Assembly: GCA_958496175.1 (NCBI GenBank)
Contig: OY292275.1
Coordinates: forward strand, 39,137,701 to 39,201,700
DNA from: Sisyra terminalis
Taxonomy: Eukaryota; Arthropoda; Insecta; Neuroptera; Sisyridae
DNA: 64,000 nt
Direction of reading: 5' to 3'
A model generated the notes under the pieces. That model worked only from the letters and a program-made list of their open reading frames with translations, was not told the origin of the DNA and did no database searches. Positions 25,750-37,100 of this stretch are shown here, piece by piece. Both the position numbers and the translations under genes were made by a program. Positions within the stretch are counted from its first letter, which is position 1. Every line of letters begins with the position of its first letter.

Positions 25750-26165
25750 TTATATTATTATTATTATTCATTACCAGGATGTAATACATACATATTTACA
25801 TACAAAATTTTATACATAGATATGCACCTATAGAGATGAAGCAAATCATTTGTGCATACGCCCGGTATAATAGGTTCATTACAAAAAAGAAAGTATACAT
25901 TTAGTAGACACTCATCCTAACAGAGCTAACATATTTACAATAATCTTTACAATTGAAACAAAGTAATCAAAATAAATATAATTAGACAATCAAAATAAAA
26001 TAAAAATTATTGTACAATTCGTGTTAATATTGAACTATTTTTTTTTAATTTAATTTGGTACAATAACCATCAGCCACCCTTTCAATTTCCTTCTTATTAT
26101 TTTGTTCATATAAGGAAGTGTTTTTAGATGTTCGGGTAATTTGTTAAAGTATTTGATCTTCATAT
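25750..26165 (-). pseudogene. 5'-truncated non-LTR retrotransposon 3' end
   Basis: Reading the minus strand from about 26165, the frame gives KYFNKLPEHLKTLPYMNKII then RRKLKGWLMVIVPN and a stop at about 26050. NKLP-x-hL-K and K-x-L-K-x-aL are typical of the extreme C-terminus of jockey-like reverse transcriptases. A 3' untranslated part follows and ends in an AAT-type microsatellite tail (read as TATTATTATTATT on the plus strand). Copy A's flank lacks this segment, so it inserted after the duplication or was lost from A. Confidence 0.7.
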
Positions 26166-27654
26166 CTTTATATTTTTTTTTTATTTTAGTTCAAATTTCT
26201 TTTAACTGTTGTTATTATAGGTTTCAACTTTAATTAAATAAATGCCTAAAGTAACGAAGTTTTCTGCAACTGTGTTTTTTTCCTTTTCTGAGCCTTTTAC
26301 TAGATATTTTATTCCAACAGCTAAACCTGACATTCTATGATGATTGCTATAAATCTTATAACATACAAGGCAATGATAGTTGTATGGGTTGTATCTATTT
26401 ATTCTACTAATAAAGTTATTTTGAAATCGGTAAATTCATTATTGAGATTTATTCAAACAAAAATAAGAGTTAATTTAAAATAAGAACAATTTGAAAAGAA
26501 TATATTGCCAATATGTTTTAACAAAAATTAAAGCGAAGAAAAAAGGATATTAAATCCTAAAGGGTCGTTCATAAATTATATAAACCAATTTTGCCATTTT
26601 TGAATTAGCTCCATATTTTCTAAGTAAATTAAAAATAAAAGAAGAAGTACCAAAAACTAAAAAGATTTTGATAACTTAAGAATATGGTCTTTAAAGTAGT
26701 CTACGTAACAAATTTTGAGACAGTGCCAAAAATCAAACATGCAAATTACGTAAAGCATGGAATGATAGCAGTATAAACCTTGGTTGTTGTATCACAAATA
26801 GTAAGAAGAATAAAGACGGTTTTGTTGACACGTATTTGATTTAGCAGATAATGTACTTAATTACTTGATAGATTTACTTCAATAAGGTACATATGCATTT
26901 TTAATTAATTCTTATCTTATCTATCGATGAGACGTCGTTAATTTATGATGAAATAGATTGTTTCTAACTGCTAAATGATAGATAAACTCTTTATTCATGC
27001 ATCACTCAAAAACCACTGAGTAGGCTTTCTTTTTACTTCTCTGAAAGATCACCTTGATAATAACTATAAAAAAATACTTTTCATTGTTATATACAAACTA
27101 CACATATTATTTGTTAAGATTATTATATGCAATGGCCTTGAAAAAAATAACAGCTTTTAAAAAAGCTAGTAGAATGGGAAAACGATACTTAAAAGATTCT
27201 AATAAAGAAAAATTGTAGATACATTCAAAAGTTAATGTATCTTAACATCTTCACAGAAAATTTTTAGACCAACATTATGAGTTTGGAGGATGATAAGCTA
27301 GATTTAAAAGACAAGGATTATCTTCATCTCTATCTTTTCTCATTTTTTTCAGATAATGCTAGTTTATATAAGTAAAAAATTAACAAATAAACTAATTTGC
27401 TTTACCCTTACAAAAAAAAAAGGAAAAAAAGCAGACAAACCCTTTAATTTTTCGTATTTTGGAAAGCAAAACATTTGTCTTAAAATGGACTAGTGTTTTC
27501 TTTTTACCCAACAAAGAATTGGCCATGCTAATCACGTCTTAAGGCAGAAGTCATCGTGCTTAGTCCCATCCCTAGTCCGGGAACACAATATGGTTCTAAT
27601 AAAAGTATATATTACTACTAGCGACCCGCTCCGGCTTCGCACGGGTATAAAATA

Positions 27655-28967
27655 CAGAATGTCTCAAAAGAAAGTTTACATTTGTTTTGATTATTGCGTG
27701 AACGCAACTATTCTGAGAGGCACGCGGGAGGGGTCAATCGGTAGCCTGGATTTTGGGAATTTAGTCACTATGAAGCGTTTTTCGGGAGTGGACCGTGCGT
27801 TGTGCATACGCGAGTTTTATGAAAACGATGATTCGGCGACTGATGTAGCGCGTAGAAAATTCTGCACCATTCGACATATTCGTCACTTAAATAATGCGCC
27901 AATCACTCGACTCATTGCAAGATGGGTCAAGAAGTTTGAAGAGACCGGTTCAACACTGGACAAACCGAAATCCAGGCGTCCAAGATCTTCGAGAACGGTC
28001 AAAAACATAGACAGTGTCGCCCAGTCTATTCGGGACGATCCGAACCTTTCGATTCGGAGGCATGCTGTAGCCTTAAACGTGCACAGATCGTCCTGATGCC
28101 GCATTTTGCATAAAGATTTAAAACTTTACCCGTACAAAATTCAGTTGGTGCAAGAATTAAAGCCTCAGGATGCTGGTCAGAGGCTTGACTTCGTAAACCA
28201 GATGATTGAGCGCTTTCCAACGTTTAACAACATCTTGTTTTTGGATGAAGCCCATTTTCATCTTACTGGAAGTGTAAACAAACAAAATTACCACTACTGG
28301 AGTGAAACCAACCCAAAACAAAAACATCAGGCACCCCTACATTAACCTAAAGTCACCGTATGGGCCGCAATGTCGGCGCGAGGAATTATCGGCCCTTACG
28401 TTTTCGAAGATGGAAGAGGACGCACAGTTACAGTTGATTCAGAGCGTTATGTGGAGATGTTAGACCACTTTTTCGTGCCTGAGCTGCAAAACTTTCCGGG
28501 TTATAACCAAAGAACATGGTTCCAGCAGGACAGAGCAACTTCACACATGTCCAACAGGTCTTTGCCAAGAGTTTGTGAAATTTTTCCTGGCAAGTTGATC
28601 TCCAGGAGAGGTGACATAAGTTGGCCTCCGTGCAGTCCCGATTTGACAACCCATGGACTTTTTCCTGTGGGGTTATGCCAAATCCAAAGTTTACACTAAC
28701 AAACCGACTTCCCTCGCACAATTAAAAGAAAATATTCGTCACGAAATCGCAGCCATCACGGAGAATACCTGCCGAGCCGTCATAGGTAATTTTAGTACTC
28801 GATTAAAGGAACGCCGTGAACGCAACGGTTTACATTTGGACGATGTCATTTTAAGAAATAAATTCCCAAACAATGTATTTTAATATGCAATAAATATTTT
28901 TTCAATAAACTCCTTCCTTTTTTTTAAATTATAGTTTTAAATATGACATTTCTTTTGAGACACTTTG
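27655..28967 (+). mobile_element. Dead mariner/Tc1-like transposon
   Basis: The 1313-bp element has inverted ends CAGAATGTCTCAAAAGAAAG and CAAAGTGTCTCAAAAGAAAT (the latter read on the minus strand) and is flanked on both sides by TA, the usual target duplication of the superfamily. It carries one transposase reading frame broken by stops. Confidence 0.88.
27766..28883 (+). pseudogene. Mariner-like transposase pseudogene
   Basis: The N-terminus carries a helix-turn-helix region of the DUF4817 type (ALCIREFYENDDSATDVAR, then WVKKFEETGSTLDKPKSRRP). The catalytic part has ILFLDEAHFHLTG with the first Asp, WFQQDRATSHMS with the second, and WPPCSPDL followed by DFFLWG with the third acidic residue. 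The frame is broken by an in-frame TGA at about 28094, an in-frame TAA at about 28343, and a frameshift near 28650. A start at 27771 (MKRFSGVDRA) is likely. It cannot encode an active enzyme. Confidence 0.85.
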
Positions 28968-29073
28968 TATATAGCCATTGTCACTCACTGAAAAAATGAT
29001 TAAAGTCGATCCTATTAAATTTTATATCTATTAAATGATTATCGCGCAATTAACGTAGTGGCCAGTAGTGGCA

Positions 29074-29356
29074 GACAATTTTAAAGATACCAAAATATAT
29101 GACATTTTGAAATTTAATTGTTTAGATCAGAGAAGAGAGACTCTTCTCTGGTTCAGATGCGCGACCGTTAGTTAGATAAGGATGCTGAATACCATTTATC
29201 GGAGTTTGCGCAGTGGCTCAAAAAACACATGCAGCTAATATTCAGCATCCTTATCTAACTAATTGTCGCGCATGTGCACCAGAGAAGAGTCTCTCTTCTC
29301 TGATCTAAACAATTAAATTTCAAAATGTCATATTTTTTGGTATCTTTAAAATTGTC
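29074..29356. repeat. Fold-back element, 117-bp arms
   Basis: Arms 29074-29190 and 29240-29356 are inverted copies with few mismatches, separated by a loop of about 49 bp. The outer end reads GACAATTTTAAAGATACCAA; the arm also holds GAGAAGAGAGACTCTTCTCT, itself palindromic. It is inserted in the composite repeat. No coding capacity. Confidence 0.88.
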
Positions 29357-29997
29357 AAATAACAGTATTTCTCCACTATTTAATGGATGTTATTATACAT
29401 ATAAACCTTCCTCTTTAATCACTCTATCTATTAAAAAAAACCTCATCGAAATCCGTTGCGTAATTTTAAAGATTTAAGCGCACAAAGGGATATAGGGACA
29501 GAAAAAGCGACTTTGTTTTATACTATATATATATATATATATATATATATTACTATTACTATTACTATTAACAATGTCTTAAAAATATCCGACACTTGGC
29601 AGGCATTTTAGAATGCTTTATGGCGCAAAAAGTATGGAGATTACCATTTACGCTAGATAATATTTCAATGATCTTCTTTAAAGAATTAATAATTTGAATT
29701 TTAAAAAAAATTAATAAACTAAAAAGCATAAAAAATGTTTGTGTAAGGTTCATGTAATACCATAAGGACCATAAGTCAATAAAGAAAAACGTTACAGTTT
29801 GAATCTTTTGGTGTAGAACCAGGTTAAGATAATATACAAATAGGTTTTTAACATTAAAATATGTAATATTAGTTTCAGTTGTTATTAATAATGCATATGT
29901 ACAAAATAGAGAAAATATATACAATATTTTACGAAAAATATTAAATTAAAAATTACAAAGCTAGAAAAATAAATAATTTAGCATTAACTGTACAACT

Positions 29998-32900
29998 TCA
30001 TCTCATAAAAGAATTGGAATTTTCGGAACAGTTAACTTGGAAGGTTTTTTGATTTGTAGCACATCCCGGACAAGTGCGTAAGGTGTCATGAACAAAAATA
30101 TCACAATCAATACAAAATATTTGTTTGCAAATGGGACATTCATATACCTAAGAAGGAAAAATTCAAAAATTAGTATTTAAATATAAAAAAATAATAGACA
30201 CATTGTTTTACATTTTTATCACTTTCAATAAATGCACGTTGGCATCCAGTACAAATTTCAACAAAATTTGTATTTTGAATTTCTTTGTATAATTCAACAG
30301 GAAATAAATGATGGTAAGAACGTGCCAAATGAGGTGCTGATACTAATGTTAATCCACAAGAACGGCACTCAACTGGAAGTTCACAGTATTTGCTACAACA
30401 TTGCGGACAATAATATCCCCCGGTTGATAATTTGCTTGGTTCATCTGTACTATCTACATGACTAAAAGAATTTTATTTTATTAGTTTTTAAAAAATAACT
30501 ATTTGTAAAAATAATTCATATTTGTTATAATACATAACTGAATCAAAAGATTTTTGCACGGTAAATATGTCAAACGAAACAATAACTGGAACAACTTGAG
30601 TATAGTACCACTTTTGTAGGTAATTCCGACTTCTTCAAATGCTTCTTATTTTTTTTATTTTTTAATAAACTGCACTTTAAATTAACTGAAAAAGTCAAAA
30701 CTTTCTACAAAACGTCGTACTATGCTTAAGTTGAACTTTTTTTTAAATTCATATTTCTACAAAAACTTTTGTTCCGTTTGTAAATAATTTGGCTAGCAAT
30801 ATTAAATTACCACATGCACATAGTTAGAGGTTCCTCAGTACGTTCGGTAGCTAAATTATGTGGAAAACCCATTTTAATAAGCGATGATTCTAAACAAACG
30901 GCAGCTGGTGGTGGATCGACATGTTGAAATAGTAAATCTCTATAATGACTATCATCTAAAATAACTCCGTATAAACCATCAGTTTCACGACAAAGTTGTC
31001 GACAAACTAAAACATCGGCTGCTAAACCAATAACAGAAACTCGCACTCCTTCACTTTTTAAACTCTAAAATAAATTTAATTAAAGATTTTATAAAATTAA
31101 TTTATTACATCAACTTACATCAACTGTACCAAAAATATCTCCCGGATCACAACTTGTTAAACTACCCATTACGATCAATATTTCTCGACTTGCATGAGAT
31201 GGTAACACTTTCAATGTTTTTAAAGCCAAATCTAGACCATTTTTCAGAGATGGTTCTCCAGTTAAATTTGTATTGTACAATGATTGAATTAATTTTATAT
31301 GCTTTCGACTATTACCAGCTAAATCAATTATCTTTTCTGCTCGCTTATTCTTCATAACAATAACACCTAATTGGCTAATGGGATTTTGATCGAAAAACTC
31401 TGCTATAAAACTTTCCAGAAGCTAAAAATATAAGAAATGAATTCTTTAATAAGGTTTTGACGTTTACTGCAAATACTTTGGGGGGTTAAAATCAACTCCT
31501 GGTGATTATTGGAGATCCTAATGCATTAATTTTACTTCTATTTGTTTTTTAATCAAAATGCAGTTTTAGTAAATAATTAATGGTAAAATGTTTTCGCTAG
31601 TGCCTAAATGTCTTACTTATGTAATATAAATTACAAAAGTAAAATATAAACATAAATTTGAACAAAAATTCAAACAAATGTATTACAGACATATTGCCCA
31701 GATACGTATTTTGATTGCCAAACAATCTTTCTCAGTGGTTATGAAGTAGTATTGGGCAAAGAGTTGGATCGCTCCGTAACTGCTATATAATGAGTTACAA
31801 AGTAGTCATGGATCGATCTCAATTTATACGTTGAGCCTGGTGATTGCATTGGGACTCATCACATAGCAGTTACGGAGTGATCCAATACTACTTGATGACC
31901 ATTGAGGAGATTCGCTTGGCAATCGAAATACGTATCTGGGCAATACGTCAGTAATACATTTATTTGAAGTTTTGTACAAATTTATGTTTATATTTTATTT
32001 TGTAAATCATATTACATAAATAAGACCACAATATATTTTATATATTGTATAAATGGTACAACTGCGGCTCCACCTATTTTTTTGTACTAAAAAAAAAAAC
32101 TAAACTCAAGGGGTCCCAGGGTGAGAGCCCAGAGTGGATTGGGAGCGATGCCCCCCAATTCCAAGCATAAATATTTGAAATGTATATTTAATTTTGACCT
32201 AATTTATTCGCAAATTAAATTAAAAACAAAGTAGAAAATGCAACGTTGTCAGTTAGAGGAGTTGCTAAAATGAACTTTTAGCAAGTTCACCCCCTGATTC
32301 TTTGTATATAGTTTCTTTAGCACAAAAAATAAGTATAGTCGCGGTTGAAAGTATTTATTTCTTCTCTTTTAAAATAAATAAATAATTTTTTAGTATCGAT
32401 GTCTTGTTAACTAAGCGAAATATCGAAAAAATAATATTTATCTTCGTTATACTTCTTCGAGATTTATACGAATCCGTCTTCAAACCGTGACCCCGGAAGA
32501 GCCGTAGTCTTGCGACAAAATCGGGAACAAAATTACGAATTGAATTAAAAACAAAATAGAGAATGGACATTGTTAGAATATTTTTTACTATTTTAAAACT
32601 GATTTATAAAAATTCAAACTACTTCATCCACATCATGCAAAGTAATTACAATTTCCTTAGATAAGAATTAATTCGATAGTTAATATAACTGGTAGGCTAT
32701 TCACCGTAAAAAAATATTTTTGTAAACTATTCTAACGATCTAGATTTTTACTTATAATTCTAGATTATATTAGTTTCTTTTAAAATATAAGTATATTAGT
32801 TCTACAATTTTGAACAGACCTAAACGATCGTATTCCTATACAGAGCCACCTGTCCATTGTATACCTTCTGACCAATTAAAATTTATTAGCATTAAAATTT

Positions 32901-33284
32901 AGCTACCATTTAAATCATTAGTTAAATGTTATATTTATTGCAAAATTGAATTATCGCATACTTTTAGGGTACATAAATGTCTTGTCGGTTTCAAATCTTG
33001 ATTTGTCATAGCTTCGGAACAATCTAATAGTATGAAAACATGTCTCATCATTCCTAAACGAACATTTCCTTTACGTTCTGCCTGTCTTTTACGTTTGGCT
33101 TTTTGAATAATATCGGATACGGAGTCTTCCACTAATCCTTCATCATTTTCCTTGATTGCTTCCCTTTTAAAGTATATAGAAAGTAAGGTTATAATATTTA
33201 CTGTAAATAAAAATATATATTTTACCAAGTTTTTTCATAACCAGTTTCCCATCGATATTCCTTGATTTCTTCTTCATCGCCCAT
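29998..33284 (-). CDS. Ssl1: TFIIH core subunit p44 (GTF2H2/Ssl1)
   Basis: Exons on the minus strand: 33226-33284, 32962-33163, 31119-31421, 30811-31064, 30212-30461, 29998-30147, giving 405 residues (human p44 has 395). The protein starts [20 protein letters not shown]. The vWA domain follows ([67 protein letters not shown]). The C-terminal zinc modules are [19 protein letters not shown] with CRSCGLTLV, and the RING-like [27 protein letters not shown]. In TFIIH this subunit binds and stimulates the XPD helicase in transcription initiation and nucleotide excision repair. The first intron is short; intron 2 (31422-32961) holds two fold-back repeats. All phases agree and no defect is seen. Confidence 0.97.
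31610..32025. repeat. Fold-back element in Ssl1 intron 2
   Basis: Left arm about 31610-31786 and right arm about 31863-32025 are inverted copies with small gaps. Shared motifs include ATTGCCCAGATACGTATTTT and GGATCGCTCCGTAACTGCTA (inverted on the right as TAGCAGTTACGGAGTGATCC). Outer ends read GTCTTACTTATGTAATAT and its inverse. No open frame. Confidence 0.85.
32045..32570. repeat. Second fold-back family copy in Ssl1 intron 2
   Basis: Related to the element at 45712-46325. Shared features are the GCGGCTCC-x-CTATTTTTTTGT inner repeat, a GGGGTC tract, TATTTGAAATGTATATTTA, the AAATTAAAAACAAAGTAGAA core and the outer arm motif TCTTGTTAACTAAGCGAAAT (outer arm only on the right side). It begins 20 bp beyond the previous fold-back. 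Confidence 0.65.
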
Positions 33285-34138
33285 TGTTATTTTCACAAGT
33301 TAAATACAATTATTATCAACTATTTTTACTAATTTATTTAAGATGTTGTTTTAACCACCAATATCCACTTTACCGGTGATCCGGGTGATGTACTGTAACT
33401 TTTCCGTCATTTAAATCATTTATCGATATTAGCCGAAATTCTTCAAAATAAATAAATTTTCTGCTGTAAATGCTAGTAAAACAATTGTTTAATCCAAATA
33501 AGATACGATTTTTTCCAAATAAAAGTAATTTATATTGATTTTAGTTTTTTTATCTTTCTATTTCTATTAAATATCTTGGCGCTTAAAATTAAAATTTTAG
33601 TTAGGCAGCACCTGCATAGACGCCGACGACAGCGCCTCTCCAATTCGGAGCTACCATTTTAGCGTAGTAAAAAGATTTTTGGTGCAGTGGACATAAAATA
33701 TTTGAAATAAACTATTTCTCAAAAATTAAAATATCCGTATCTGGTTCACACTAACGGTTACTTATAATGTAAAAAATAATTTTGTCATATCTAATATCCA
33801 CCAAAAAAGTATGTCTCAATTTGGGAAATATTAAAATCCCAATTACATGCCTTTCCATCAAAAGCCATTTTGAGGTGAGCAAAGCTCCAAATTCGAAACT
33901 GATTAATTTTAAGCAGAATAAATAAAATATGATTCTCGACATTCGGTAAACATTCCCATTGTTCAATATTATGATTTTTTGAAATTAAACCCAAATAGGA
34001 ATATATTTTTGTTTTTATATCGCCTTTATCTATTTGCCGGATTTTTATTAATAATGCAATTCGTATTAACCCTACTTCTGATTTTAGTGGCGGGAAAGCC
34101 TGAATTTAAGTCCACGTAAAATTTTATATTATAAATAA
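33285..34138. promoter_or_regulatory. Head-to-head intergenic region of Ssl1 and Chromator
   Basis: The 854 bp between the two start codons must contain both promoters. A locally GC-rich stretch lies at about 33602-33665 (GCACCTGCATAGACGCCGAC and following), the only one in the interval, and may mark a core promoter or 5' UTR. No TATA box could be assigned with confidence in such AT-rich DNA. Confidence 0.5.
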
Positions 34139-37100
34139 ATGAAAATGGATACAGAAACGAAGGCTGTTGACCCGTCGGAGATCAATAAAAATCCTGATGT
34201 AGTAATAGGTAAATTAATAATATATTTGTTGAAACGAAGGGTGTTCGATTATGACACGTTTATTATTTTTTCAGAATGTCAAAAAGAAATTTCCGTAATG
34301 GATGTATTAATTTGTGGTAAATGTCACGAAGTTTACCATTTTCTAGAAGAATTCCTCGAACATCGCAATTCTGGAGAATGCAAAGAGCAATCCAAAATTA
34401 GAGAGGGTAATATTGTAAGTACCAAATTTTCATTATTATTATAATTCATCCAGTTGCATGATTTTGACGAAGTTATTTAAAATTTTTGTAATATTAATGT
34501 CCTGGATGTAACATTGAAAATTTACAGATATTTTAATGTATCTTGATTTGTAAATTAATAAATTAGTATAAAATATCACTTAAAAGCAAAACAAATTTTT
34601 TGTGTTTCGGTGAATTTGTGAAGATATCATAAATCACGACAAATTTGAAAACATTATCAGAATAAAAGAAAGCAAGTTTTTAGCAGGTTTTGAATGTCAA
34701 TATGAAAAAATACGAAATTGTATCAACTATCCCTATCAAATGAAAAAAGGAAGGGTAAAAATATTTTAATGTACTACCGGACTTTTGGTTTCGGTGCTAA
34801 ATTGGAGTGTCGGCGTAACAAATGTCGAAGCTACATTCGTGAGCTCATACACCTTTTGGAAGCGGCTGGCATAATGGAGACTTCACTACACTGATTCCTA
34901 TTAATCCTTTTTTTACTGATCATAAATGATTAGTTTATCAAATTATACTTTAGTCTATCTAAAATATACAAATTAATTGAAAAAAAATATATTATCGATA
35001 GTATAATTCTAGATCCTAACGGAACCGAAATGTTTATACATTCCATCACGTTTCTACAATGTTTTAATGCGTTATAAAAATCATTGAAACAGCGACCTAA
35101 CTAGTAATTAGTACAAAACAGTAATATAAAATAACCGGTATATATGGAATCTTAAATGATGAGTGTCCATAAATGATGATATTTGAAAACAATGGTATAT
35201 TGTCCAAAATAACTTTCGGTTTGCGTACAAAATTGAAGTTTCGGTATCACCAAAAAAGCAACTGATGTAGCAGAAATACTCCTCAATACCGATTAAAGCA
35301 AAACTTTACAATAGACCATAGGTTCATTTGTTTTTTTATTTTTTAATCGGTAAAGGATATTATAAAATGGAGGAAAAAAACAATTTTCAATTTTGAAAGC
35401 AATTGTTTTGACAGAAAAATAAGTTTTAATATTAATGATCAAGTCTGAAATCGATGATTGCGCTTATGAGTCTTCTGTGACGTCACAGTTCATTTATTGA
35501 GCCTGAGATATAAACAGATCATTAAACGGTTGTCTTAAAAACAATAATAATTTTACAAAAATTGCTCATTTTTATTTGTGCATAAATAAAACGATAATTC
35601 AAAATATTTTATCTTCAACAATGAGCGGATCAACTTAATTGAAATTTGAACATATGAAATTATATACATAGTCTATACTTAGAAAAAATAACAGCCTTTA
35701 ATCTTTATTATAACTATTTCAAGCAATGATTTCTCTACATCTATTCTTAGATAACTAATTGTAAAGTGATTTCTAATTTCTGTTTTAATACCTGGTCACA
35801 AAAAATTGGAAATATTGCAAATGGTTTCAATTATTAATATTTAGTTTGAACGATTTAAACAACCTTACTATTTGTGTTTAAATACATTTGATATAAGAAA
35901 ACGTTCGTGGGATTTTGAAATTTCTGTACTTTGACGTCATTTTAGTACCGGGCAATAGGAGCTCATTTTAGGTGTTTTTAATTTAATTTAATTTGTTGCA
36001 TTTTTAATTGAATTTTCTTAAATTTCAGCAAGAAAAATGAAAAATTAACAACTACCTTAAATTTTGATATAAGTTTAGAACATTTTTAAAGCATTTTAAA
36101 TTATTTTTAGAACATGTGTATTAAGTCTATTTACCACTTTAGGCGAGAAAAAAATATTTAATTCTTTGCACTTCTAACACGATTGTGGTGAACTATCATT
36201 ATTAATGGGAAATTATTTTATTTTTTTTATTTTCTTGTCCCCTTAAAAATTTAACTTTCGCAACCAAACCTGAGAAAATATCCAAAATTTGATATCGATT
36301 GCAAAAACTGATTTTAAAATTTAAGCATACCTTATAACCCAAACATCAGGCCAGTTGACAACTTGCCCGTTTAACTTATGAGTTAGTTTAGTCTTTTATT
36401 ACCATAGATTTTATGAGGAATAATGGGAATAATAATTTAATGAGGCATTCATAAATTAGGTTAAGCCACTTTTGTTTCTTGTACACCCCACTTTTCTCCT
36501 TAATGAGGAAACATCCTTTTTGTAAGAAAAAGTATAGAGAATCATAACTCTCTTTCTTCTAAAGTATCAACCATAATAAAATGTTTACTTGGTAGGAAAA
36601 AAATGTATACAAAATATTTTTTACCAAAAATAATAAAAATAGAAGGTAAACATAATTCGTGATTTGAGCCTAAACCATTTTTGAAACAAACTAATCATTA
36701 CTTACTCTTATATTATTACTTTTCTTTTATAATATAAAAAACATTGTATTTTAAAAAAAATTCATATAATTTATACGAATTTTTAAGAACGAACCAAAAG
36801 CACAAGTGTGGGCATTTTTACTATGGAAAAATACACAAAATAAAGTTAAAGCTGGAACTCAAAAACCAACGGACAAAGACAATTCATGGTTAATGTATCA
36901 AAAATGGTGTAAATTAGAAACTGACGAACGAAATATGTGGATTATCGCTGGAAAACATGTGCAAGGTTTTACAAAACTAGGCGCAACAAAATTACAATTT
37001 AATCCAATACCTTTAAATGTAAGTAGATAATATACAATAAAAGAACACCTAACAAAGTTTTAATAAATATTTCAACGTTTTCTTTCTAAATTTTTTAGAA

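Larger units (their letters stand above)
27614..29550 (+). repeat. Composite host repeat split by a mariner and a fold-back
   Basis: Starts TACTAGCGACCCGCTCCGGC, a start common to a widespread insect repeat. It ends with a tail containing AAATCCGTTGCGTAATTTTA, then AGCGACTTTGTTTTATACTA and a TA microsatellite (about 29525-29550). Between these ends it is interrupted at 27655-28967 by a mariner-like element and at 29074-29356 by a fold-back. Removing both would leave a repeat of roughly 340 bp. The paralogous unit has an uninterrupted site near 20437. The class of the host repeat (SINE or retroelement tail) is uncertain. Confidence 0.7.
21200..29830. repeat. Tandem segmental duplication, unit B
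   Basis: Second unit of the direct duplication, aligned with about 12392-20800. It is lengthened downstream by a LINE tail (25750-26165) and a composite repeat (27614-29550), and is shorter in intron 4. Confidence 0.85.

Noticed and set aside
27655..28967. Active mariner source copy
   Set aside because: Two in-frame stops and a frameshift interrupt the transposase.
29521..29570. TA and ATT microsatellites as a CRISPR or satellite array
   Set aside because: Simple dinucleotide and trinucleotide runs at a retroelement tail; no spaced repeats.
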